Assembly: GCA_014905825.1 (NCBI GenBank)
Contig: JACGCN010000008.1
Location: 806,001-870,000 of the forward strand
DNA from: Lyophyllum atratum
Lineage: Eukaryota > Basidiomycota > Agaricomycetes > Agaricales > Lyophyllaceae
Direction: 5' to 3'
Length of the DNA: 64,000 nucleotides
Shown here: positions 1 through 10,173 of the stretch, one piece after another
How positions within the stretch are numbered: position 1 is the first letter of the stretch
Layout of the letters: each line of letters begins with the position of its first letter
Program-made: the position numbers and the translations under genes
The notes under the pieces: model-generated
Told to the model about the DNA's origin: nothing
Database searches by the model: none
Seen by the model: only the letters and a program-made list of their open reading frames with translations

Positions 1-451
1 GCGGTCGCTGTGCCCATCGACCAGCCCATGATAGCGAAGCCACCAGACTTGTGGTCGGCGCTTATCTTGGGGATAGATTCCTTTTCGATATACTGCTTGA
101 GGAAATCGGCAACTTGGACCGCGAGTCTGTCGAGGAAGACCTTGCGACCTTCGTTGAGATCCTCGAGTTCGGCGTCAGTGTATTTAGTTGAGCCGTAATA
201 ATCTCTGCGGTTCCAAATGACGGTCCGCAAATCGTTTGCATGGGCGTACTCGTGCATTTTTTCAAAGCACTCTGTAACGCAGGTCAGTCTTGTTTCGCAT
301 GTACCGTGATAACGGTAGACTTACGTCCAGTGAATGCGCTACCATGAAGGACGATGAGAGTGGTGTAGTTAGTGGAGCCTGGAGGTGCGCCGCTGTCAGT
401 GAAGAAGATCTCGACCCCGCCAGAGAGATTGTAGGTATGTGAGGACACCAT
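1..451 (-). CDS. alpha/beta-hydrolase, N-terminal part (cut by window start)
   Basis: This is the 5' part of an alpha/beta-hydrolase-fold protein on the minus strand. The start codon is at 451. Exon 1 (451-325) encodes the first strand and the oxyanion-side HG (VLHGSAF). A 53-nt intron (324-272) follows, and exon 2 runs off the window at base 1. The last visible residues include GWSMG, the Gly-x-Ser-x-Gly nucleophile elbow, so the catalytic Ser is present. The acid and His of the triad lie outside the window. A second copy of the same family is at 16806-18052; the two share the TDSGAP..YTT start, the NRR(D/E)Y.G...YTD block and GWSMG. The substrate is unknown. Fungal members of this type are often annotated simply as alpha/beta-hydrolases. 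I am sure of the fold and unsure of the function. Confidence 0.8.
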
Positions 452-2106
452 TATCGACGTTGGGGATTTGTGAATGCAAGTTTCAGGGGTTTATGAATAG
501 CATCCCTTCCCGAGCCTGGCCGCATGAGTATATCGATGGCTTACTTTGGCACCTGATGCGACACTAGTACGAAGTTCATCAGAAAAAAAGCATATCCACC
601 TAGCACACACCTAAGATTCATAACACCTACTTAACGTTGAGATCCGTAGTTCTCCGTACGGCGTAGACACGAGACAGCTGACTTGCTTCTTCGTAGATTT
701 TATGGATCTGGCTCACACTTTTGTGGATGTCTGTAGATGTAGCATACAGTAACAGAGGGGTCAGGAGGCCTCTCTCTGTAGATTCAAAATGGCTAAAATT
801 AGCTCACGAAGATGAAGCCTGGAGCTCGATTTTCGTCTTTCACCATCATATTCGACCTGTTTGGGCATCTCGGCTGACGGATGTTTCTGCAATTTCAATC
901 CTCTACATCCTAAATCGTTTCTAGATCCTTATGGTCGGAAGTCACCCATAGTACTGTTCGAGTACCTTCGACCTAGAAGACAGGCATCGCATTTCGGGGC
1001 TGGGCGGATCTGGACAGGTCGTGAGACAGGCCAACTCGACCTGTGAAGACGGCGCAAGATAGGTTACTATTTACCACAAGGGGTGGCGACTCGGTCGATC
1101 ACGGACATGATTGATGGCTCAGTTAGGTCCCCCGTACCCCCACTCCAGTGCCTCCTTGACTTCTCATCTTCTTATGATTACCAGTCGGGACTCACATTAG
1201 ATTCTCAATCTTGACTCTTCGAATCGTTATCGAGTGACTGAGAGGCTTAGTTAACCTGTCTCGGTCAAATCAGTGTTAATGTGGGTGCATGATTTAAAGC
1301 GTCACTGACCGCACTGATTGCACACCCAATGCACACCGACTATGTAGCTCCGACGGCCGTTCAACGTGCGTAAATCAGTTTAGAATTCTGAGTGCATACT
1401 GTCGCCAAAATGAGTCGTCGGCCTGTGACACTGTAATCAAATCATCAGGAACCACGGACGTATACACAGTCTGGAATGGCAGAGCGTCCGCAGGCCTCTG
1501 GTTCCTCCTTGCACTCCTTTGACTGCCTGCATCATTATCTTCATGCACAATATTGTTCCCCCACTAAGCACATGGTAATGGTGAAGGAGTTAGAGGGGGA
1601 AAAAGGTGTCCGACTCACCTACATAGGCCGCAACCTCCATGTCGATGAGGGATATCGACGCTCTCCTGAATCTCTGAGAACGTAGTGGTAGTTCACAAAT
1701 TAGCTAAACGCCCATGCAGGATTAGAGTGACAGGAGCCCCGAAGGTGCTCTCCCCGCCTCCCGCATGCAGTGTAGAAGAAGTACTATACCCTGAAGTTCT
1801 GACCACATAGTAAATCTGGGGACCTGTTACAGACACTTCAGTTTCTCCAACCTAGGACTTCGTGACAACGCCTGGTTGTTCGCGTATAATTTTCACGATG
1901 CACTTGAAGAACTACATTCCCCGTGGACAAAGTTACGGAACGGAGGAACGGGTGACGGTGTATGTTTCGAAGAGACTATCAGGCCAACGTTGGGCCAACG
2001 AGGACTGGAAAGAGAACGCGGAGTTGAGAGATCGCGGTCACGGTTGCCAAGCATGTACAAAGGCAGCGAGTCAAGGGTGCAGAAATTGGGTCAAGATTAC
2101 ATCACA
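452..2106. other. intergenic region, no recognisable gene
   Basis: This 1.65-kb stretch lies between the divergent alpha/beta-hydrolase and SEN54. It has only short, mutually overlapping reading frames with no family motif. It must hold the promoters of both genes. The SEN54 reading frame stays open upstream to a TGA at 1792, but it contains no in-frame ATG before 2053, so I treat that part as leader. Confidence 0.5.
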
Positions 2107-3926
2107 ATGGACGACACCTACGAGGAACCTACGGTGTTGCCCCAGAAATCTCTGGATAGCAATCAGGAAGAAAACGACGAGCAATCATCCGATGAAGAAG
2201 ATGGGGGTCTCGACTGGACGAAATTGTGAGTGCAAAAACTTGGCGGCATGCGACTAATTATTTACCATTTTATCTGGGTACAGGCCGGGCATTGCACGAC
2301 CGGTGATACCTAAACGAGGAGAAAAGGACTTTGAACCCAAGCCTGGAGGTGGATCAGGTCTCCAGGTCCATGTCCTAGATCATGCGAGGTCAGCTATGTT
2401 CGAAGCACTGAAGGGGACTCGCACTATTTCAAGGTATTCAAATCAGGTCTGGGTGTACGCGACATTTCTGATTGCGTTTTTTAATTAGCAAAGCCGTCAG
2501 CTATGCTGTCTGGTATCCGAGCATAGGCCGCGCCCATGTGACCCTAGCAAAGGGTATTCACTTCTCCGCGATGGGACACTCTGCTCCTAGACCTGCGGTC
2601 GACGAAAAAGGCACTGAGAAAATCCAAAAGCGCCTCGAACTGCTGTCGGAGGAAGCCATTTATCTTGTGGAACGAGGATCATTATTTTGCTGGAAGGAGA
2701 GCGACTTGGACCTCTCTGGGGCCGGCTTGGACAACGTTGTTGGGGCGCCAATGACAGTACAGCAAGTCTACGCGGAGATGGTTGGGGTAGAAGATCTCAC
2801 TCTGGAGAAATTGCAGGTACGAAACTTTTTTTTCACGATGCTAGAACATTGTGTCCAATTAACTTGCCAGGTCTATACATATCTTAAACGCTTGGGCTAC
2901 GCGGTCACAAGAGCAAACCCCCCGTCGTCGTATTACCCAAAACCTCCGCCATGGCCCACCAAAGTTATCTCCGACAAATTGAGCCTGTCGCGTTCTGTCT
3001 TCCAGCGAATAATATCCATATTCCCTCTCTGGATATCTAAGGTTTCTCACCTGTTGGCGAAACCTTTCGACTGGTGGCGACCTCTACGGATAAGCCGTTG
3101 GCTGCACCACGATAAAAACTATTGTTCGTCACCTGTCCCTGTGATTGGACCTATCAACTAATCATACTTGCAGCCTCAGTCTTCCGCTCCCTGCGGTTCA
3201 TTCCTACTGGTCACAAAGTCCCTCTACACCACCCAGACCGACACGCGCGATCAGAGGCCAAGAAGAATTCACCATACCAGATTTTTTATAACCTTTACAA
3301 GCCTTCGACGCCTTTCAAAAGATCGGCTCCTCCATTGCCAGATTTCCAGATCGTCGTTATCAAGTACGGGTATTCCATATGAGACAGATCTTCACCCTCT
3401 TATATTTGAATTCCTTCCCTGCAGCGCAAGGACGACTCCGATGCCAACCCTGCATGAACTCACTGACTTGTTCGATGTCTTGCCAGAACTGCCACCTCCA
3501 CTTCCTCGGATACGCCGACCCCTAGTCTCCCCGCTTCCTGTCGCCCCACTTCCTGTCGTCCCGCTTCCTGTCGCTCCAGAAGAGGTTGCTTCCACCTCAC
3601 TGCCGTCACTTGCGCCTGCGACGACAGGTTCTACTCCTACTCCGGCGCCCTCATCATCCGTCCCTCTAGCCCCAACCTCAACTTCAGTCCCGGCCCCGCG
3701 CCCAACGAACCAGAATCAAGCTTCCGAGCCATCTCTGATACAGCGCCTATTTCCTTGGGCTTTCCCCCGTCAGCCCATCCAACCTGTGGGGCCCGTTCGT
3801 CGGCCACATCCGTTCATGGCGCTCAAAGCCGGAAAGAAACTCATCGTAATCGCAGTCGTTGATGCGGGTAGCATAAGTTTCTTCCGTTTCGGTCAAGGAG
3901 AGTTTACGGAATGGCCCATGGCTTGA
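2107..3926 (+). CDS. SEN54: tRNA-splicing endonuclease subunit Sen54
   Basis: Sen54 is a structural subunit of the heterotetrameric tRNA-splicing endonuclease (Sen2/Sen34/Sen15/Sen54), which removes introns from pre-tRNA. The Sen54 N-terminal domain is clear: VIPKRGEKDFEP, then AVWYPSIGRAHVT, ERGSLFCW, MTVQQVYAEM and a YLKRLGYAVTRA block. Six exons join in frame (2107-2225, 2284-2433, 2489-2816, 2871-3123, 3174-3363, 3425-3926) and give 513 residues. I chose the ATG at 2107 because its context (ACAATGG) is good and because acidic sequence leads straight into the conserved DWTKL..RPVIPKRG block. An ATG at 2053 is possible. The middle of the protein is a Pro/Ser/Thr-rich linker with a threefold PLPV(A/V)P repeat. 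The C-terminal domain ends in FFRFGQGEF. It is convergent with CTP synthase. Confidence 0.9.
3534..3578 (+). repeat. 15-bp coding repeat, three copies, in SEN54
   Basis: Three tandem 15-bp units start CTTCCTGTCG and differ at only two or three bases. They encode LPVAP, LPVVP and LPVAP in the proline-rich linker of Sen54. Confidence 0.75.
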
Positions 3927-4084
3927 TGCCGATAAAATTGTTGGAATCAAAAACGCCTTCCGTACCTACTGGGCGTGAATTGACCCATCGACACCTGGAC
4001 GCATATGCGGACGAAGCGAACCATAAACACGCTGCGAGCGTGGAGCTGGTGAGGGAGGTTATGGACGTCATGCAAATTAAATAA
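3926..4084 (+). CDS. possible small ORF overlapping the SEN54 stop codon (52 aa)
   Basis: The SEN54 stop TGA (3924-3926) overlaps an ATG as TGATG, and a 52-codon frame follows to a TAA at 4082-4084. The predicted peptide has normal-looking composition (for example TGRELTHRHLDAYADEA and VELVREVMDV). I recognise no family. It could be 3' UTR, an alternative tail of Sen54 or a real small protein. It is listed because of the stop-start overlap, with low confidence. Confidence 0.2.
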   Translation: MPIKLLESKTPSVPTGRELTHRHLDAYADEANHKHAASVELVREVMDVMQIK

Positions 4085-4305
4085 TTGATTAATTAATGTT
4101 AACCACAAAAGACTCCTGTACCGTATTCCCTCAAATACCACCTCGTCAAATAGTGCTATGTAGTTCGATGTGGCCTTTGACAGTGCTCTACACATATATT
4201 ATAAGTCAGGGAGCGCCGAGCGATAAGGCATAGTAAGGTAATTCAAGATATGTTCTAGATAGTGTGTTGACGAATATCCTGCACCCCGAATATATGGAAA
4301 GTAAA
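4085..4305. other. convergent 3' region of SEN54 and CTP synthase
   Basis: This is an AT-rich tail (AATTGATTAATTAATG near 4083-4098) between two converging genes. It probably holds both 3' ends. I see no gene. Confidence 0.4.
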
Positions 4306-6751
4306 TTATGCTGGCGTCTCGGCCACAATGAGGTCCCGTGCCGTCCCATTCACCAACACCTCGGAGACATCATTCCTCAGCATCGCCTCGCTGACCATCG
4401 AATCTGCCGGGTGCGGGGGCCGGAAGTTCGACCGCTGATACTCTATCTGCTCTGCAAAGACAACAGGGCCCGACGCAGCTGACACGAAACCGAGGAAAGG
4501 GGGAGATGGGTTCAGAGGACGTGTGCAGAATTCGGGATGGGCTTGCAGGCCGAGGAAGAAGGGATGATCTACATTACATCGAATCAGACGGCCCCAACAA
4601 AAAAAAAAGAGATACGACGTACTGGGTAGCTCAAGAATCTGCATGCGCTCCCCTTTCTCGTCCTTGCCCGAGAAGATCAACCCGCTGTTAGTCAGCTGCT
4701 CGACGTACTTCGGGTTGACTTCGTAACGATGCCTATGGCGCTCCCAGATTTTACCGGCACCTCCATACAGTTTCCTCGCCTTTGACCAGGTTTCCGTGCC
4801 CTCTTCAAAGACAGTAGGTCGGAGCCCCAGACGCATGGTTCCGCCCATATGGGTTTTGGAGATTTCTGGCATGAAAATGACGACGGGGTGTTTTGCGTCG
4901 CCGTCGAATTCGGATGAGGTGGCATCTAGAGGTGGCAGACAGTCCAGGGTTTTAAACAGTGTGTGAAATGAAGTCAAAATGCGCACATACCTGAAAGTTC
5001 GAGGACATGTCGTGCCCATTCCACAACGGCGAGTTGGAAACCGAGGCAAATGCCCAAAAAGGGAATTTTTTGTTCACGCGCATACTTGATAGCAAGCATC
5101 ATACCCTCAGTACCGCGGCTACCGAATCCGCCTGGGACGAGGATACCACTATATCGACGGTCATAAGACGGTAGTATTTGGTCAGAGTATGTCTGCGTAC
5201 CCTGCACCGACAACTGCCCGCCATGCGTCGTGGTATCTAGCGGGGTTTGTCTCTTGTGTGTCAGGCTCTAGGTCCGAGGACTCTACCCACTGGTAATAAA
5301 AATTAGGTTTAGAAGTTAATGATAATCTTATAAAAATTAAGGTACGAACGTTGACGATGAGTTTTCGGTGAATGCGGAATGCAGAGTGCTCCAGTGATTT
5401 TGTGACAGACATGTAAGAGTCCTTCAGGTCTGTGTATTTGCCGACAAGGGCGATCGTGACAGTGTCAAATAAGCGTTCCTGCCTGAATGCGGAAGGCGAA
5501 GTCGGAAATGAACCGAAGACGGGATGAAGGGTTAATGACGTACCCTGCTGTCAGATCCTTCCATCTTTTCCCCAAGGATGCACCTTTATCCAACATATCC
5601 TTCGTGATAGCAATTTTGTCGAGCTGAAGGCGCTTGCTAAGGTATTCAAGGATACCTTGCGATTTTAGGAGAAGTGGGACGTGATATACTGATGATACGT
5701 CGTGAACGCCGAAGACTTGCTCGGAGCTGACGTGACAGAACATAGAGATTTTGGCTTTTGTCGCAGGTTGAAGGGGTTGGGGGATGAGGAGGCGGCAGGC
5801 AATCTAATGGGGGTGAGCTTTTGAGACGAGTGCATGGGAGCGGGTCGCTAACCAAGTCAGGAAGGAGCCCTAGTCCTCGCAGGGAGTGGACAGTCGTTTG
5901 TGTTGGCTTTGTTTTTTGTTCACCGTGGAGGTCGGGGACCAAAGAGACGTGGATAAGTGCGAAGTTATCGTGTCCTACGCGGAACTGGAATTGCCGCATT
6001 GCTTCCACGAACGGCGCTGATTCGATATCTCCGACCGTGCCACCGAGCTTTGACTTCGATGAGAACAGTTAACGCGAAAGTGTAGAGAAACGACGTTACC
6101 TCGACGATACACACGTCGGGCTCTTCACCAGACTCGTCGACGGGAATTTTAGCGACTCGTTCGATCCAGTCTTGGATCGCGTTCGTGATGTGAGGGACGA
6201 TCTAGCAGAATCAAGCATGCTATTGTAGTGGGTGGGTATGCAGCATACCTGGACAGTCTTTCCAAGGTATTCTCCTTCTCTCTAGATCGTTCATCAGTAT
6301 CCGGGACATAGATTCGGGGAGGCGTCTGACCTCCTTGTTAATAACATGCCTGTAGATCTTGCCAGTCGTGATATTGTTATCGCGCGACAGGGTCACGTTG
6401 AGATAACGTTCATAATTTCCCAAGTCAAGATCTACTTCGCCACCATCGTTCAAGACGTATACCTCGCCTGATCAAGAGTCACTCGAAGATCTCATATGCG
6501 GGGTTGCTGGCTCAGCTCACCATGTTCCGTGGGTGCCATAGTCCCCGCATCTATGTTCATGTAAGGATCAATCTTGATAGCGGTGACCTTCAATCCAGTG
6601 GTCTTCAACAGCAGACCAGTGGATGAGGCTAATGAAGGATATCGAAATTCTGAATATCTGATTGATACAACGTAAGACCAGCACCCGTACCGATAACGCC
6701 CTTCCCGATACCGCTGACAACTCCTCCAGAGACTAGGATGTACTTGGTCAT
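4306..6751 (-). CDS. URA7: CTP synthase
   Basis: CTP synthase aminates UTP to CTP using glutamine and ATP, the last step of pyrimidine nucleotide synthesis in the cytosol. The minus-strand start at 6751 gives [19 protein letters not shown], the canonical P-loop start of the synthetase domain. Later exons carry the switch between domains ([13 protein letters not shown]) and then the class I glutamine amidotransferase domain. That domain has [10 protein letters not shown], the nucleophile motif GICLGFQ and the HPEF motif that supplies the catalytic His and Glu. The stop is at 4306-4308 after AETPA. Several 50-60-nt introns interrupt the gene; I did not fix every boundary. A short run of A (plus strand, about 4599-4608) lies in the intron just before the HPEF exon. 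Length and domain order fit the family (about 550-600 residues). Confidence 0.92.
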
Positions 6752-7973
6752 GATGGTGAAGAAGAGGGAGACAAGGGCCGACTCTTGAATGGAGTCAGTC
6801 AATAGTCAAGAAATTTTGCCAGATCCCAAGCGCAGGCAAATATCAACACAGCCACGCTGTGTTGATCGCTGGACATCTCCACGTGGTTCGCGACCGTCTT
6901 GGCATTATCAGTGATATTTCAGTGAACAGCTGAAGCAAAGCTGAACAATGTTAACAGAGGTGTTAGGCAAGTCAGAAGATGGAATTGGAAGGTCCAAAAG
7001 ATCAAAAATTCCAGGGAGTCGGATCGGCCAAGTCACAGATGCGGGTGAACCTCGAACCGCGCGCTCCTGTTTGGCCGTAACTTTTGTCAAACGCTGCGGC
7101 TGAACCATGCCAGGGTCAATGCCTGGTCAATGCACCTCACCATCACCATCGCCGCCGCCAAAGCCTGCTCGTCTTCAACGCTGCGGACACTGGTCAGTGG
7201 CACAATCATTGTTCCTCTTCTTCCCTTGGTACCAAAGCTTCCCTCAAAGCTCGCTGGGCCGGCATGCTGAAGGAGAGCAGCTTAGATCTCGCAGACATCC
7301 GTGAAATGCAGCTTGCATCTCAGGATAACGAGCGGAGTTCATTGTATTCAGAAACATGGGAAGTGGGACCACCCGCTGGGCGCAAGCTGGGCGTCAAGTA
7401 TGCACGAATTGAAGCACTGGTTCAAACGAATATAATATCGTCAGATATACTACACATGCTATATCAAGGTGCGTACCGCAACCCTCAAGGCGGATATAGT
7501 CTGTGCAGAACATGTTCTCATGTTGCCTGTACGGACCATCAGTTTCAACCCTCGCCCTCGGCCAAATCTGAAGCAGACATGGGTCTATTGTTCGTCCTGA
7601 CCACCGCCTGTCCCTAGATCCAAGTTTCAAGCGCGCGGTCCAGGTTGGCGGATCTTCCAGTCGATCCGATTGTAGTGTGCCAGTCAATGCCAGTGTTGTT
7701 CTAACAATTGCGTTCAGTGGTCTATATACTGCCGTGGGAAGGCGCAAAGCGGAAAGGTGCAAAGCGGGGAACTGATCCTTAAATAAATACTGAGTTCGCT
7801 TCCCGCTCACCTTCTTAATCCTTCAACGTTAACATCGATCCAACTATCCTCCAGTAATAGCAAGCTTGACCGAGAAGAAGGAAGAGTTAAATGGCAGCTC
7901 AGAATATGTGAGCATACATTCGTCCTGGGTGATTGCGAGGAGCACCTACATACCAGTTGGGCTAAGTTTACAG
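6752..7973. other. region between CTP synthase and the F-box gene
   Basis: This 1.2-kb stretch contains the CTP synthase promoter side and the F-box gene promoter. One weak plus-strand frame lies inside it (7264-7617, listed separately). I recognise nothing else. Confidence 0.4.
7264..7617 (+). CDS. hypothetical small ORF (117 aa)
   Basis: This is an ATG-started frame upstream of the F-box gene. It has a mixed charged N-terminal half and a CxxC...C stretch (LCRTCSHVAC) near the C terminus. I recognise no family and cannot tell whether introns are present. The frame is also open upstream without an ATG. It may be chance. Confidence 0.2.
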   Translation: MLKESSLDLADIREMQLASQDNERSSLYSETWEVGPPAGRKLGVKYARIEALVQTNIISSDILHMLYQGAYRNPQGGYSLCRTCSHVACTDHQFQPSPSAKSEADMGLLFVLTTACP

Positions 7974-9606
7974 ATGTTCAGACCGAGTCATCCCCGAATT
8001 GAAGCACTGCAATCCCAACACAGTCTCGTCATCAACAACGCCATGGGTCCCCTTCCTTTCGCGATCATAGACCTCATCCTCAACAATCTTCATTCACATG
8101 AGGACTTCCAATCTTGTTCGCTGGTCTCAAGTGCCTGGTATGCGCCAGCTCAAATCCAACTGTTTCAGAGTATCACCGTACACAGCGGTGTCCACTTTCT
8201 CCGTCTACATAACTCATTCCTTGATTCGACGCACGCAGGAAACTACATTCGCGACGTCAGGCTGTCGTCCAGGATCGACAACTCGGTCAGCGCTACTCTT
8301 GCTTCGGTCGAGGCGAGTCATCCCCGAATTGACGCACTGCAATCCCAACACGGTGTTGACCTCAACAACGCCATGGATCCCCTTCCTTTCGAGATCATAG
8401 ACCTAATCCTCAACAATCTTGATTCACACGAGGACTTCAAATCTTGTTCGCTCGTCTCAAGTGCCTGGTGTGCGCCAGCTCAGATCCGACTGTTTCACAC
8501 TGTCACCGCACACAGCGGCGTCCGCTGTCTCCGTCTACATAACGTACTCCTTGATTCACCGCACACAGGAAATTACATCCGCGTCCTGTCCTTCAGGATC
8601 GACGACGCGGTCAGCGCTACTCTTGCGTCGGCCATACTCCCGCTTCTGAAGCGTCTCCTCCACTTGTCATTTTTCAACGGAACTTGGACTTGGCCAGGTG
8701 ATCGGCCGCACGAGCTTTCTAATATCCTTCTTCATCCCATTGCTACTATGCAGTCCCGACATCCCCTCACTCATGTCACACTGGCTGGCTTCTCGCTTTG
8801 CAATGCTGACCTACAGGAACTATTCATGCACGCTCCCTGCTTAAAGCACCTTATTCTGGGCGAATTTCAGAGTCTCCCTTTTGATAGTAGGCCATTCAGG
8901 AAGTGTTCTGATAGGGTTAGCCTCGAACGGCTCAGTATAAAGCTATGCAAGGACAACTTCTTACTCGGAGAATGGCTTTGTCAGCCCCAGTGTAGTCTCG
9001 ACTTGACGAAACTTCACACCCTAGCCGTTCAATATGACCCAGACTATAACGGGCAATGTGTAAATATCATATGGAGGATATTGAAGTCTGTTGGGCAGTC
9101 ATTGAAGGTCTTGGGTATCCGGCGACATAAAGGTATGCACCAGCGTACGTCTCACAAGTCTGCGGTTGCTAAGCTGGATATCAGCAGGGGAACCATTTAC
9201 CAGTGTGAATGGTATTCCATGGAGCCTCATGCAGAATTCCTCGCTTCGTTCGCTTACTCTTGATCTCAATCCCTGGGTCATATATTCCCCAAACCAATGC
9301 CCACCGAGATGGGCTGTATCAACATTACCGCACCCCTCGCTACCAAGTTCTATCGAAGAATTGGTTATTTACCTGAGGGTCCAGGATTGCGACGATGCAG
9401 TACTACGGGGATCGGACTACCGCGGATGGATCTACATGGCATCACTCCTCACTTCCGAGTCATTTCCCAAACTGCAATTGGTCAAATTCGTGATCCCTCT
9501 CCCAATACGGCATCCAGAACTGTTCGAGTACATTGCAAAAGAGAACATCAGGCAGTTGGGAATGAAATGGGTGTTTCAGATGGCCGTAGACTGTAATGCC
9601 GACTGA
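7974..9606 (+). CDS. F-box-like / leucine-rich protein with duplicated F-box segment
   Basis: This is a basidiomycete F-box-type protein. F-box proteins usually bind Skp1 and act as substrate receptors of SCF ubiquitin ligases. Two exons (7974-9132 and 9188-9606) join in phase to give 525 residues. The F-box core appears twice, as LPF(A/E)IIDLILNNL followed by CSLVSSAW(Y/C)APAQI. The second copy starts 110 codons after the first. The remainder has irregular leucine-rich segments (LTHVTLAGFSLCNADLQELF, LKVLGIRRHKG, LRSLTLDL, IEELVIYL), as usual in this large, fast-evolving family. The ATG at 7974 is the first in frame; an ATG at 8043 directly before the first F-box is an alternative. The partner and target are unknown. 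Confidence 0.75.
7986..8630 (+). repeat. in-frame tandem duplication within the F-box gene
   Basis: Copy 1 is 7986-8315 (110 codons) and copy 2 is 8316-8630 (105 codons). Both begin with AGTCATCCCCGAATTGA and run to the ATLAS residues. Most differences are single bases. Copy 2 is two codons shorter near the NYIR segment. Confidence 0.85.
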
Positions 9607-10173
9607 ACGCTCGCGGACTTTAGATATGTATGTATAGGCGTTTACCCGTTCATGTGAACCTCCGGTTAGTTGTACACAAGATCGTATAGTATACAAAAGC
9701 TACTAGTATCCCAACTTGTATTGCTACCTGAATTACGAATCCGAAGATTCCTTAAGCCTGGGTCGCCATTTGGCGGTCGTCCCTTCTTCCTAAGCTTGTG
9801 ACGGCTCATACTTCAGTTGTCCTGCATTCCTCCCTCTTCCCCTCATGTCATATACTGTTTTCATATTCCACACACATACCACGAATGGATTTTGACCGAA
9901 AATACTGTCGGTGTCAGTAATCTCTTGTTAGCATATAGCAGAATAAAATTGGGAGTATGGCCTCGTTAGTCACTACATTATGCCAGGAATGCTAATAACA
10001 GTGGGAATAATGATGTCGAAGCCGGGCCTTAGTCCAGACCAAGATATGATGAGTGGGGCTCACGAGCATCATTCTATTCGTACTACAATAAATACGCCAC
10101 ATTGGGAGGCGCTGGATTCTGGAAGAACATTAGAACGGTTACTTTGAACCATCCTGTCGGAGACTCTGTCCTT
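9607..10173. other. intergenic, no recognisable gene
   Basis: This lies between the converging F-box gene and glycosyltransferase A. It should hold both 3' ends. I see no coding signal or repeat. Confidence 0.4.

Noticed and set aside
1876..2106. Upstream extension of the SEN54 frame as coding
   Set aside because: There is no in-frame ATG between the TGA at 1792 and 2053, and the homologous-looking part starts near 2107.
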